Of a stretch of DNA of 14,607 nucleotides, positions 1-7,267 are shown one piece after another. The translations under genes and the position numbers were made by a program. The notes beneath the pieces were generated by a model, which saw nothing but the letters and a program-made list of their open reading frames with translations, ran no database searches and was not told where the DNA came from. Position 1 is the stretch's first letter. Every line of letters starts with the position of its first letter. This stretch comes from Wenzhouxiangella sp. GTDB lineage: Bacteria; Pseudomonadota; Gammaproteobacteria; Xanthomonadales; Wenzhouxiangellaceae. Location of the stretch: NCBI GenBank assembly GCA_007127425.1, contig SKZJ01000322.1, positions 1 through 14,607 on the forward strand, read 5' to 3'.

Positions 1-79
1 ACGAATCCGCCTGCGGCGTTAAAGTGGCTTGACGTAGAATGACTATGCCTTCGCCACTTTGCCTTGCAGGCGAATCCGT
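1..79. repeat. Long imperfect palindrome (REP-like hairpin) downstream of bepA
   Basis: Positions 1-28 and 53-79 are imperfect inverted copies. GCCACTTT at 53-60 pairs exactly with AAAGTGGC at 21-28, and the outer parts (ACGAATCCGCCTGC at 1-14 against GCAGGCGAATCCGT at 66-79) pair with two mismatches. The middle (29-52) can extend the stem through GACGTAG/CTATGCC to a small AATGA loop, so nearly the whole stretch could fold as one hairpin. It lies just past the bepA stop codon. There is no T-run, so it is not a standard intrinsic terminator. It looks like a dispersed palindromic repeat, possibly cut by the window edge. I see no gene in 1-125. Confidence 0.55.
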
Positions 80-125
80 CAGGAGCCCTGAATGAGGCAA
101 TACTTATGTAGGTGTTAGTAAAGGC

Positions 126-1592
126 TCAGGGTCGACGGCCGCTCAAGCGCACCTGTTCGGCGCGCAGTTCGTCGATCCGAGCGTTGACGCGTGCGCGCTG
201 GTAGTAGTCGAGGTCTTCACGCCGGGTGATGCGTTCGAGTTGCTCGATGGCTTCGTAGATGCCCCCGCGCATGTAATAGCTCTCGGCCAGCGCTTCCGTC
301 GCCCGCACCGGCTCGCCAGCTCGATCTGCGGCCCGTGCATACAACTCGGTCATGGGCAGGTCATCGGGGTGGCGGCGCAGGTGCCGGCGCAGGATCTCGG
401 CTGCCCGGGCCGCTTTATCGGAGTCGCGTTCATGCATTAGCGCCTGGGCGTACTGGGTCGTGACGAGACGGCTTCCGGAATACTTGCTGTAGAGGGTTTC
501 GAGCCGATCGAGGCTTCTCTCCAGTTCGCCGTTAGCCAGCAGCCAGTCGGCTTCAAGTAGCTGGTAGATCTGGCTATTGGCGTTGCTGTCGAGGAGCCAG
601 TCAATCTGATCTTTCGCTTCTTCCAGGCGGCGCTCCCGAATCAGTGTCAAGGCCAGTCCATAGCGCATGGCGGCCTCGGGTCGGGTGCCGTCGCTGATCC
701 GGGCGAGAAAGAATGGTTCGGCCTGTTCCGGTCGCTGCACCATCAGGGCGCGCAGCCTGGCCTGAACGAAGTGGAATTCATCACTTTCCCGACTGCCGCG
801 TGGACGCAGGCTTTCGGCCCGGTCGCGGGCCTCGGCAATGCGGTTGACGGTCAATGGGTGGGTACGCAGGTATTCCGGCGGCCCCTGGCCCATGGCCCGG
901 GTATGCATGTTCAGCCTTTCGAAAAAACGGGCCATGCCGTGCGGATCGTAGCCGGCGGCTGCCAGCAGCCCGATGCCGATGCGGTCGGCTTCGGTTTCGT
1001 TCTGACGCGTGTGATTGATCTGGAATTGCTGGGCCAGTCCCAGCCCGCTCATGATGATGGCCTGCCCGGCATCGGGACCGGCACCGGCGGCACCTGCCGC
1101 CAGTGCCAGGCCGATGGTGGCCAGCAGGGTCGGCAAGGAAACCTGCTGGGCCTGCTCCAGGCCGCGCGCGAGGTGATCCTGGGTGACGTGGGCGATTTCA
1201 TGGGCCACGACGCCGGCCACCTCGCTTTCATCATGCGCGGCCAGAATCAGCCCCGTATGCAGGCCGATGACGCCGACGGGAGCGGCGAATGCGTTGATCG
1301 ACGGTTCGTCGATCACGAAGAAATGAAAGCCCGAACTCGGTCGGTTCGAATGGGCGACCAGCCGATAGCCCATGTCCTCGAAGTAGCCGCGGATCATCGG
1401 GTCCTCGACCAACAGCTGGCTGGCACGCAGGAAACGCTCGAAATCCTTTGGAAACGTGCGTTCGTCCTCCGGGGAGAGCACGCGCGTGGATGTGCCGCCC
1501 ATGTCAGGCAGTTTCGGCGATTGCGCCCCGGCCGGGCCGGCGAGCGATACAATGGCAGCCAGGAGCGCCAGTTGTGCAAGCAGTCTTTTCAT
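126..1592 (-). CDS. bepA: M48-family periplasmic metalloprotease with TPR domain, BepA-like
   Basis: This is a 488-residue exported zinc protease with a C-terminal tetratricopeptide domain, the BepA (YfgC) architecture. BepA works in the periplasm on outer-membrane assembly, degrading or helping mature stalled LptD and BAM substrates. A signal peptide is visible (MKRLL, then a hydrophobic run, AGA|Q near residue 23). The HEIAH zinc motif is at residues 131-135, and the third ligand fits E201 in NETEADRIG. THPLTVNR around H245 matches the BepA segment carrying the regulatory histidine. Residues 270-480 are alpha-helical, rich in Ala, Leu, Glu and Arg, and fit TPR repeats. The length matches E. 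coli BepA (487). The gene is monocistronic here and divergent from the sulfur-relay genes. The start is an ATG, read on the minus strand at 1592, directly before the signal peptide. Confidence 0.93.
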   Translation of the reverse strand: MKRLLAQLALLAAIVSLAGPAGAQSPKLPDMGGTSTRVLSPEDERTFPKDFERFLRASQLLVEDPMIRGYFEDMGYRLVAHSNRPSSGFHFFVIDEPSINAFAAPVGVIGLHTGLILAAHDESEVAGVVAHEIAHVTQDHLARGLEQAQQVSLPTLLATIGLALAAGAAGAGPDAGQAIIMSGLGLAQQFQINHTRQNETEADRIGIGLLAAAGYDPHGMARFFERLNMHTRAMGQGPPEYLRTHPLTVNRIAEARDRAESLRPRGSRESDEFHFVQARLRALMVQRPEQAEPFFLARISDGTRPEAAMRYGLALTLIRERRLEEAKDQIDWLLDSNANSQIYQLLEADWLLANGELERSLDRLETLYSKYSGSRLVTTQYAQALMHERDSDKAARAAEILRRHLRRHPDDLPMTELYARAADRAGEPVRATEALAESYYMRGGIYEAIEQLERITRREDLDYYQRARVNARIDELRAEQVRLSGRRP

Positions 1593-1649
1593 GCTCTGTT
1601 AGGACCGAAAAACATCGGCGTTGTTTCAATCTGAGGAAACCAGGTTCGC

Positions 1650-1657
1650 TTTATAGT
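1650..1657. promoter_or_regulatory. Overlapping divergent -10-like boxes between bepA and the tus fusion gene
   Basis: The stretch TTTATAGT reads TATAGT (1652-1657) on the plus strand and TATAAA (1650-1655) on the minus strand, so each divergent gene has a -10-like hexamer in the same 8 bp. Used for bepA, it would give a leader of about 50 nt. Used for the plus-strand gene, transcription would start at or just inside the proposed ATG at 1661. No good -35 element is visible for either direction, so the call rests on the hexamers and their position only. Confidence 0.3.
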
Positions 1658-1660
1658 CTG

Positions 1661-2326
1661 ATGCAAGCGCCCACTGACGACAACTCGATCGTGCTGGTCA
1701 GGGCCGCGCCGGTCCCGGGTGAGACGGCAAGGGGGCTGCACGATGCCGCCGATGCGCTTCGGGATTGCTCCGGAGAGGTGGTCGTGTTTTTTCACGGTGC
1801 CGGCATCGAGCACGCAACAGCGGCGCATTTACACGATTGGCAGACGCTTGCCGGGCCGTCCAGGCTGAAGCTCGAAGTCTGTTCTGCCGCCTGGCAACGC
1901 CGCCATACAGGTACCCCGTCGGCGCCGTTTGAGTTGTCGAGCCTGGTTCGGTTCTGGCACCGGGTGGCCAGGGGTGACCGGGTCGCCGGTGGCGGACTGG
2001 ATGAATCAGGGAAAGCCTCGCCAAGTGGGCGATGGGTGGTACAAATCGATTCCGGGCCGGCCCATCCAAATAGCCGTGAGATGCTGGAAATGGTGCTGGC
2101 CGGCGCCAGCCTGGAGCTGCCAATTACGGTCCTTTTTTCCGGTGATGGTCGTCTACACCTGGTCGGCGAGCAGGCTTGTCACTGGCGGCAGCTGGTGGAC
2201 TTCGAACTCGCCCGACTCTGCGTGCTCGACGACGGTGATGTCGAGCCGGAACTCCCGGTTGTCACTCTCGACAACGAAGCACTGGACCGGCTGCGCGAAC
2301 GAAGTGCGGGCCTATTCCTCCTGTGA
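1661..2326 (+). CDS. TusD/DsrE-like and TusC/DsrF-like fusion, sulfur relay protein
   Basis: The 221-residue product looks like two DsrE/F-family domains in one chain. Residues about 8-110 resemble TusD/DsrE: VVFFHGAGIEHA is in the position of the TusD strand and loop, and C74 in LEVCSAAWQRR sits where TusD has its sulfur-carrying cysteine before the A-x-x-R-R pattern. Residues about 125-221 resemble TusC/DsrF (PITVLFSGDGRLHLVGEQ, then LARLCVLD and a C-terminal strand). In E. coli, TusD, TusC and TusB are separate subunits that pass persulfide sulfur from TusA to TusE for tRNA 2-thiouridine synthesis. No TusB/DsrH gene lies next to this one. The gene overlaps the DsrC/TusE gene by 4 bp, which supports a shared role. 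The start is uncertain: ATG 1661 lacks a well-placed ribosome site (GAGGA lies 23 nt upstream), and GTG 1691 is an alternative. Confidence 0.72.
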   Translation: MQAPTDDNSIVLVRAAPVPGETARGLHDAADALRDCSGEVVVFFHGAGIEHATAAHLHDWQTLAGPSRLKLEVCSAAWQRRHTGTPSAPFELSSLVRFWHRVARGDRVAGGGLDESGKASPSGRWVVQIDSGPAHPNSREMLEMVLAGASLELPITVLFSGDGRLHLVGEQACHWRQLVDFELARLCVLDDGDVEPELPVVTLDNEALDRLRERSAGLFLL

Positions 2327-2664
2327 ATGAGGCCGCCGAAACCCTGTATGTCGGGGGATGCGAGGTCGCGCTGGATGATGAAGGGTTTCTCGTCGATTCC
2401 TCCCGGTGGACGCCCGAAGTGGCCGAGTTGATCGCTGCACGCGACGGCGTCGAACTGGGTGCGGACCATTGGTGGTTGATCGAGTTTGTACGTGATTATT
2501 GTGAACGCTACGGCAATCCGCCGCTGATGCGGGTGACTGTAGCAGCCTGGCGCGAGCGACATGGCGAAGGTTCCAGCCGGGACCTGTACCGCTTGTTTCC
2601 CGACGGACCGGTGCGGTTGGCCTGCAAGTACGGCGGCCAGCCCAAGCCCGACTGGTGCATCTGA
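2323..2664 (+). CDS. DsrC/TusE-family sulfur carrier protein with two C-terminal cysteines
   Basis: A 113-residue protein matching the DsrC/TusE family along its length: GFLVDSSRWTPEVAE near the N-terminus, HWWLIEFVRDYCERYGNPP at 49-67, YRLFPDGP at 89-96, and a flexible C-terminal arm ending PKPDWCI. The penultimate Cys (C112) is the invariant sulfur-carrying residue. A second Cys, C101, lies exactly ten residues before it, the Cys-X10-Cys arrangement of true DsrC proteins, whereas E. coli TusE keeps only the last one. Translation starts at GTG 2323 inside the upstream gene's stop (GTGA), indicating translational coupling with the TusD-TusC fusion. The likely role is accepting a persulfide from that fusion, either for tRNA thiolation or as a redox trisulfide carrier. 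No dsrAB or MnmA gene is in the window to decide. Confidence 0.85.
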   Translation: MNEAAETLYVGGCEVALDDEGFLVDSSRWTPEVAELIAARDGVELGADHWWLIEFVRDYCERYGNPPLMRVTVAAWRERHGEGSSRDLYRLFPDGPVRLACKYGGQPKPDWCI

Positions 2665-2756
2665 GTCAGCCGGCGGCCGACTGCACGGCATGCGTTGATT
2701 GTTGGCGGGGTATGGCCTACGGTTCAAGCAGGTTTCCATGCAGTGAGGAGTAGGTC

Positions 2757-3509
2757 ATGCGTCAGTCAATCACCATGCTCGGCAGTGTTGCCGCCGTGTC
2801 CTTCTTTTCGGCCGTGCTCGGTACGGTATCCGGTGCTTTGGTGCTGGGCGACGGCACCGAGCCGATCCTGCGCATTTGGGGATTTGAAGATGGTACCGGT
2901 GACGCACCGCTGGTTGTGAGCACCACGGCCACGGCCGACAGCTTCGATAATTCAGCCTTCTACACTGTAGTGCCGGAGGGTGAGGAAGCCGATACGGGTG
3001 CGCTGGGCGCCATGGCGCGACTGGAAGGCAGCGGCCGTGCCGTCGGTGCTACGCTGTATGCCGAAAACGATGGTGAAAGCGGGGTTGTGTGGGGGTCGAA
3101 CAGCATCGCGGTAAGCTACAGCGGTCGCCCGGCAGTGGGCATGGAAGTCAATGGCTTCAATTACTCCGACCAGGCGGCCACCGTTCGCGGTATCGACATT
3201 GTCAACGGCGGCAGTGCGCCGACGGAATTCGCCTTGGGCGTGATGACCAGTAATGATCATCCCGCCGGCAAGCCGCGCTATGGTATCGTGCTGGCCGGCC
3301 CGGAGTTCGGATATGCCGAGCATGCCCCGGCTTCGACGGCCGGCATTGTCGTCGATCGCATCGATTCGGGCGAGGCGATCCGGATCGCTGCAGGCGATTT
3401 CATCTCCCTCGATGGCGCTGCCGGCAATATCCGGATTCGATATAACCCGGATGCCGAACAGATCGAGTTCTACAACGGTCAACGCCTGACATACAGCATC
3501 CCGATGTAA
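2757..3509 (+). CDS. Hypothetical exported or membrane-anchored protein
   Basis: I do not recognise this 250-residue protein. The start is well supported: GTGAGGAG at 2743-2750 sits 6 nt before the ATG. The N-terminus (MRQSITMLGSVAAVSFFSAVLGTVSGALVLG) is a signal peptide or signal anchor. The rest is rich in Gly, Ala, Asp and short beta-strand-like stretches, with no cysteine. The C-terminal part (about residues 175-250) has a repeating look, with AGIVVDRI, IRIAAGDFISLDG, NIRIRYNPD and IEFYNG, resembling the beta-rich ends of phage tail or polysaccharide-degrading fibre proteins. That resemblance is a pattern impression only. It lies between the DsrC-type gene and glutaredoxin, with its stop at 3507-3509, and shows no obvious link to either. 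Confidence 0.75.
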   Translation: MRQSITMLGSVAAVSFFSAVLGTVSGALVLGDGTEPILRIWGFEDGTGDAPLVVSTTATADSFDNSAFYTVVPEGEEADTGALGAMARLEGSGRAVGATLYAENDGESGVVWGSNSIAVSYSGRPAVGMEVNGFNYSDQAATVRGIDIVNGGSAPTEFALGVMTSNDHPAGKPRYGIVLAGPEFGYAEHAPASTAGIVVDRIDSGEAIRIAAGDFISLDGAAGNIRIRYNPDAEQIEFYNGQRLTYSIPM

Positions 3510-3553
3510 TGCCCGTCGGTTACCGAATATTGCTCACGATGGAAGACAAGGCA

Positions 3554-3814
3554 GTGAATCACAAGCCAGTAGTCATGTATGCCACCTCCACCTGTCGCTT
3601 CTGCGCGATGGCACGCGAACTGTTCCGCTCCAAGGGAGTGTCCTGGACGGAGGTCTCGATCGATGTCGAGCCGGACAAGCGTGCGGAAATGATGTCGCGG
3701 TCCGGGCAGCGCACAGTGCCGCAAGTGTTTATCGGCGACGAGCACGTCGGTGGTTTCGATGACCTTGATGCGCTGGACCAGGAAGGTGCGCTCGACCGCA
3801 TGCTGGCGGCATGA
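3554..3814 (+). CDS. grxC: Glutaredoxin 3 (GrxC-type dithiol glutaredoxin)
   Basis: An 86-residue thioredoxin-fold protein with a CRFC (C-x-x-C) active site after the first strand (VVMYATSTC), the TVPQVFI cis-proline motif, and the glutathione-binding GGFDDLDAL motif. These match GrxC, which reduces disulfides using glutathione in the cytoplasm. The usual GrxC length is about 83-87. I chose GTG 3554 because it places the N-terminus as in the family and has GGAAG/AAGG about 5-10 nt upstream. ATG 3539 and ATG 3509 (overlapping the previous stop by one base) are in-frame alternatives without better ribosome sites. The previous gene ends at 3509, so co-transcription is possible. Confidence 0.9.
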   Translation: MNHKPVVMYATSTCRFCAMARELFRSKGVSWTEVSIDVEPDKRAEMMSRSGQRTVPQVFIGDEHVGGFDDLDALDQEGALDRMLAA

Positions 3815-3900
3815 TGTATCGCGGTTGACTGCCGTAGGTCATGTCGACAATCGCGGTGTCAGAGTGATGTCCATGCGACCACTCGGCCTGTTGCTACAGC

Positions 3901-3906
3901 TATAAT
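3901..3906 (+). promoter_or_regulatory. Candidate -10 box (TATAAT) upstream of isocitrate dehydrogenase
   Basis: A perfect TATAAT lies in the 185-bp gap between glutaredoxin and isocitrate dehydrogenase and would give a leader of about 85-90 nt. The expected -35 position (about 3878-3883) reads ACCACT, which is poor, so an activator may be needed or the match may be chance. Confidence 0.4.
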
Positions 3907-3937
3907 ATGACGCTCGATCGGGTGCCTCTAGCTGGCC

Positions 3938-3980
3938 GTTGGGGTGCATGACCGACCGGGCAGATCTCCATTGCACCAAC
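3938..3980 (+). other. Possible leader hairpin before the isocitrate dehydrogenase ribosome site
   Basis: GTTGG at 3938-3942 plus TGCA at 3945-3948 can pair with TGCACCAAC at 3972-3980, leaving GG bulged and a loop of about 23 nt. The candidate ribosome site AGGA follows a few bases later, about 10 nt before the GTG start. A role in controlling translation is possible, but the stem is short and the evidence is weak. Confidence 0.25.
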
Positions 3981-3999
3981 AAACTAGGAATATTCACGC

Positions 4000-5010
4000 G
4001 TGACGCAGCAAATCACCGTCATTCGGGGCGACGGTATCGGCCCCGAAATCATGGATGCCACGCTTCGCGTGCTCGACACGCTGGAAGCCGGGCTGGAGTA
4101 TGATTTTCAGCCCGCCGGCCTGGCTGCTCTGGAGGACACCGGTGAATTGCTGCCGACCGCTACGCTGGAATCGATCGAACGTAATCGGGTGGCGTTGAAG
4201 GCACCGTTGACCACACCGGTGGGCGGCGGTTTCAAGTCCCTCAACGTGGCGCTGCGCAAGCACTTCGACCTGTACGCCAACGTCCGGCCCGCGATCAGCT
4301 TCAAGGGTACCGCGTCACGCTACGAGAATATCGATCTGATCACGGTTCGGGAAAACACCGAGGGCGCCTACCTGGCCGAAGGCGCGCTCACCGCCCCCGA
4401 TGGCAGCCGCGCAGAATCCAAAATGGTGGTCACTCGGAAAGGCTGCGAGCGTGTGACCCGCTTCGCCTTTGACCTGGCCCGGCGTGCCGGCCGCAAGAAG
4501 GTCACGGCCGTTCACAAGGCCAATATTCTCAAGGATGTATCCGGCATGTTCCTGAGCGTCGCCCGTGAGGTGGCTGCCGAATACGACGACATCGAGTTCA
4601 ACGACATGATCGTGGACAACGCCTGCATGCAGCTGGTGATGCGGCCTGAGCAGTTCGACGTGATGGTGACCACAAACTTGTTCGGCGACATCATTTCCGA
4701 TCTGTGCGCGGGTCTGGTCGGTGGGTTGGGCCTGGCGCCGGGCGCCAATATCGGTGAGCGCGTAGCCATGTTCGAAGCGGTTCATGGTTCGGCACCCGAT
4801 ATCGCCGGGCAGGGGATTGCCAATCCCTGTGCACTGCTGCTTGGGGCCGCCCAGATGCTTGAACACCTGGACCAGAACGACAAGGCCGCGCAGCTGCGCA
4901 AAGCGATTGCCGGAGCCATTGAGCAGGCCGACCGGACGACGCCGGACCTGGGTGGCGACGGCAATACCGAAAGTTTTACCGACGCGATCTGCGAGCGGTT
5001 GGGTGGGTAA
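4000..5010 (+). CDS. icd: NAD-dependent isocitrate dehydrogenase
   Basis: A 336-residue decarboxylating dehydrogenase that converts isocitrate to 2-oxoglutarate and CO2 in the TCA cycle. It begins with the family signature [13 protein letters not shown]. Substrate-binding S80-L-N82 and R86 sit in KSLNVALRK, followed by RENTEGAY (Y124), the catalytic lysine K173 in VHKANIL, and metal-binding aspartates in DNACMQL, GDIISDL (D206, D230 and D234). HGSAPDIAG at 262-270 carries Asp-Ile where NADP-dependent enzymes have Lys-Tyr, which indicates NAD use. The length fits the short NAD-type enzymes of Xanthomonas rather than the 416-residue E. coli NADP enzyme. The start is GTG 4000, with AGGA upstream. 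Isopropylmalate or homoisocitrate dehydrogenase are the alternatives, but the S-x-N-x-x-x-R loop favours isocitrate. The stop codon's last base begins a heptad array. Confidence 0.88.
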   Translation: MTQQITVIRGDGIGPEIMDATLRVLDTLEAGLEYDFQPAGLAALEDTGELLPTATLESIERNRVALKAPLTTPVGGGFKSLNVALRKHFDLYANVRPAISFKGTASRYENIDLITVRENTEGAYLAEGALTAPDGSRAESKMVVTRKGCERVTRFAFDLARRAGRKKVTAVHKANILKDVSGMFLSVAREVAAEYDDIEFNDMIVDNACMQLVMRPEQFDVMVTTNLFGDIISDLCAGLVGGLGLAPGANIGERVAMFEAVHGSAPDIAGQGIANPCALLLGAAQMLEHLDQNDKAAQLRKAIAGAIEQADRTTPDLGGDGNTESFTDAICERLGG

Positions 5011-5058
5011 AAGGTGAAAGGTGAAAGGTGAAAGGTGAAAGGTGAAAGGTGAAAGGTG
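5010..5058. repeat. Tandem heptanucleotide array, (AAAGGTG)x7
   Basis: Seven perfect head-to-tail copies of AAAGGTG run from 5010 to 5058, starting with the final A of the isocitrate dehydrogenase stop codon. The unit is not a multiple of three and contains TGA across its junction (GTGAAA), so the array closes all three plus-strand frames. An imperfect inverted copy follows at 5076-5106. Confidence 0.95.
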
Positions 5059-5106
5059 GGCCATCGATCCAACCCTCCTTTTACCTTTCACCTTTTACCT
5101 TTTACC
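5010..5106. terminator. Heptad-built hairpin between convergent icd and thiD, possible bidirectional terminator
   Basis: The AAAGGTG array (5010-5058) can pair with the CCTTTTACCTTTCACC-type arm at about 5076-5106, across a short spacer containing GGGCCATCGATCC. The hairpin lies where two convergent genes end and overlaps the last thiD codons. No clean T-run follows the stem, so factor-independent termination is not assured. The location between convergent stops is the main support. Confidence 0.5.
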
Positions 5107-5888
5107 AGTCCCCTACCAAACGGCAACATCGCCAACTCGCCCTTCAGCGGTTGCCAGGCGTCGGCAATCATTTCCTGCAGCCATTCGATACTCTTCTGCG
5201 TGGCGGTTTCCAGGTCTTCGCCCTGTCCGAGTCGTGCCGTGATGGCGGCCGAGAGCGCGCAGCCCGTGCCGTGTATTCGGCGCTTGACGCGTTCATGCGA
5301 AAAGGTCGTTCGGCCCGCGCCCGTGACCAGTAGGTCCTCTATGACGGTTCCGCGGCCATGTCCGCCTTTGACCAGAACGGCCCCACATCCCGTCGCCAGG
5401 ATGGCCTCGGCCAGTTTCTCTGGCGGTGAGTCTTCCGGCAGGCCGGTGAGTGCGGCCGCTTCGGGGAGATTGGGGGTAACCAGGGTGGCGTTCGGCAGCA
5501 GGCTGCCGATCAGGGCCTGCTCGGCATCGGGGTCGAGCAGCCGCGCTCCACTGGTGGCGACCATGACCGGATCGACGACCAGCTTGATGTCCCGATGTGC
5601 CGCAAGTCCCTCGGCCAGCGTCTCGATGATCGGGGCGGTTGCCAGCATGCCGGTCTTGGCGGCGCGGATCGGCAGATCGACAAGGACGGCATCGAGTTGG
5701 GCGCGCACGAATTGAGGTTTCAGTATTTCCACCTCCTCGACGCCCAGAGTGTTCTGAGCCGTAATCGCGGTCAGGACACTGGCGCCCTCAACGCCGTGGT
5801 GCGTGAAGGTCTTGAGGTCGGCCTGGATGCCGGCGCCGCCGCAGGAGTCGGAACCGGCAATGGTCAATACGCAGTGATTGTTGTGCAT
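5088..5888 (-). CDS. thiD: Hydroxymethylpyrimidine/phosphomethylpyrimidine kinase (ThiD)
   Basis: A 266-residue ribokinase-family kinase that phosphorylates HMP and HMP-phosphate in thiamine synthesis. Visible motifs are the substrate loop [17 protein letters not shown] at 11-27, KTGML at 78-82, [11 protein letters not shown] at 104-114, the TPNLPEA segment, VLVKGGHG at 171-178, and the anion-hole GTGC at 207-210 with C210 in the position of the known reactive cysteine. The length equals E. coli ThiD. ATG 5888 is chosen; a TTG at 5927 would add 13 poorly fitting residues. The last residues (GRGLVKGKR) are encoded by the inverted arm of the heptad repeat, so the C-terminal tail has probably been reshaped by the repeat. 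Confidence 0.94.
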   Translation of the reverse strand: MHNNHCVLTIAGSDSCGGAGIQADLKTFTHHGVEGASVLTAITAQNTLGVEEVEILKPQFVRAQLDAVLVDLPIRAAKTGMLATAPIIETLAEGLAAHRDIKLVVDPVMVATSGARLLDPDAEQALIGSLLPNATLVTPNLPEAAALTGLPEDSPPEKLAEAILATGCGAVLVKGGHGRGTVIEDLLVTGAGRTTFSHERVKRRIHGTGCALSAAITARLGQGEDLETATQKSIEWLQEMIADAWQPLKGELAMLPFGRGLVKGKR

Positions 5889-6023
5889 TTGCAACAAATG
5901 GTGGGCGAGTGCGCTCAATAATAACAATGGTTTGGGTGAATGCCGAAAATTATCGTTTCAGGCGTTGTATTTTTACCAAATGAGCGATTAAACTTGTCCT
6001 CAACTCCAGACTGCCAGAAAACC

Positions 6024-7208
6024 GTGAAACACCGGATCGCGACAATTCTACTATCGGCGACCTTGATGACCGCGGCCGGGACGGCGCAGTCGGCGATGGT
6101 GCCGCATGGCCTGCATGCCAAGAACTCCGCAGGGCTCGCCTGGTTTCTGATCAGTTTCGAGTTGGGGCCCTGGGAGGAGTACCTGATTCATGAGCTGACC
6201 CCCAGCCTCGATCGATTGACGGTTGTCAACGAGCCTCGCATCAGCTGGCTTGAGCTGGATGACTGGCACATCGTGCCCGATTTTGCTCGAGCCATGATCG
6301 ACAGGGATCGTCCGACATTACAGTTGTCACTCAGACACTCGCATTCCACCAGGCTGTTTTCCGACAGGGCCGATGGACGTTTGGCTCTGTCCGACGGTTA
6401 TCGATTCAATCAATCCCTGGTGATGCCGGGGCTGACCCACCAGATGTCCGAGCACAGCGCATTGACGGTGTCGGCGATCCTGGCGAGCCAGCGTTTCGGC
6501 GCCTCCGGCATGAACCTCTACGAAAGCGAAGACCCGATTGGCCGGTCGGCAGCGTGGCTGACGCACGACCCAGTGCCAAGCGAGGTCGCCCATGGCGCGG
6601 GTCTGAGATTCGCACTGAGCGGCGAGCTGGTCGAGGGCATCCTGCTCGAAGCCGCCTTCCAGTCGCGGATCGACATGAGCGAATTTGCCAGCGTCCGCGG
6701 TGTTCATGGCGCGCAGGCTGAACTCGACATTCCGTCGCGCCTGCAGGTCGGCGTGGCGTTGAACGCGACGGAGCGCTTCCGCTTGAACCTGGGCGTGGCA
6801 CAGGTCTTCTACAGCGAAATCGGCGCTTTCCCGAGTCGTGCGCTCCCGGCCCGCTTCACCGCACTGCTCGGCGACAGCGGCAGCCCGCATTTCGCATGGG
6901 ATAACCTGGTCGTCTATAGCCTCGGCTGGAGTTGGCGCAACGAGAACGATCTGGAACTGTTCTTCGACTACCGGACCCGCTCACAGCCTCGTCCGACAGT
7001 GCCGTCACTGGCTTCCGCGCTGAGCCCCGAACTCGCCCAGAACTCCATGTTGATGGGGGTTTCCAAGGGGCTGGGCAACAGTCGCGTGCAACTCAATGCC
7101 GCCTATGCACCTCCAGAGGCGACCTTCGGAGGTAACGTGCTGGGAGTGGTCAGTGACAAGCTTGACCAGAGCCTTGAGGTGCAGGCCATGTGGAGCCTGA
7201 CCTTCTGA
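6024..7208 (+). CDS. Outer-membrane beta-barrel protein related to OmpP1/FadL
   Basis: From GTG 6024 the product is 394 residues, with a signal peptide (MKHRIATILLSATLMTAAGTAQSA). The mature part shows alternating amphipathic strands ending in a terminal Phe (VQAMWSLTF), typical of BAM-inserted barrels. The second half follows the OmpP1/FadL pattern: PSRLQVGVALNATERFRLNLGVAQVFYS, then FAWDNLVVYSLGWSWRNENDLELFFDYRTRSQPRP and NSMLMGVSKGLGN. FadL proteins carry hydrophobic compounds across the outer membrane. The N-terminal plug region with the usual NPA motif is not evident, so substrate transport is inferred only. An in-frame ATG at 5940 would put 28 extra residues before the signal peptide, which is less likely. 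The 135-bp gap to thiD (5889-6023) should hold divergent promoters, but I could not pick clear ones. Confidence 0.7.
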   Translation: MKHRIATILLSATLMTAAGTAQSAMVPHGLHAKNSAGLAWFLISFELGPWEEYLIHELTPSLDRLTVVNEPRISWLELDDWHIVPDFARAMIDRDRPTLQLSLRHSHSTRLFSDRADGRLALSDGYRFNQSLVMPGLTHQMSEHSALTVSAILASQRFGASGMNLYESEDPIGRSAAWLTHDPVPSEVAHGAGLRFALSGELVEGILLEAAFQSRIDMSEFASVRGVHGAQAELDIPSRLQVGVALNATERFRLNLGVAQVFYSEIGAFPSRALPARFTALLGDSGSPHFAWDNLVVYSLGWSWRNENDLELFFDYRTRSQPRPTVPSLASALSPELAQNSMLMGVSKGLGNSRVQLNAAYAPPEATFGGNVLGVVSDKLDQSLEVQAMWSLTF

Positions 7209-7267
7209 TCCGGAAGCCGCTATTCATCCCCGCCTGAAACAACACTCCTGAGCAATAACGACAATCT

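Noticed and set aside
110..119. Single TAGGTGTTAG matching the junction of the rmlB-rmlA heptads
   Set aside because: A 10-bp match to a repeat junction with no second unit; it may be chance and is not tandem.
771..1634. 287-codon plus-strand open frame opposite bepA
   Set aside because: It is the mirror of the high-GC bepA coding sequence; its product has no coherent domain, while the minus strand encodes all BepA motifs.
5010..5058. CRISPR-like array
   Set aside because: Units are 7 bp and contiguous, with no spacers; the same applies to 11448-11475 and 14260-14315.
4315..5091. 258-codon minus-strand open frame opposite icd
   Set aside because: Its N-terminus is a translation of the heptad array and the rest is the antisense of a clear dehydrogenase.
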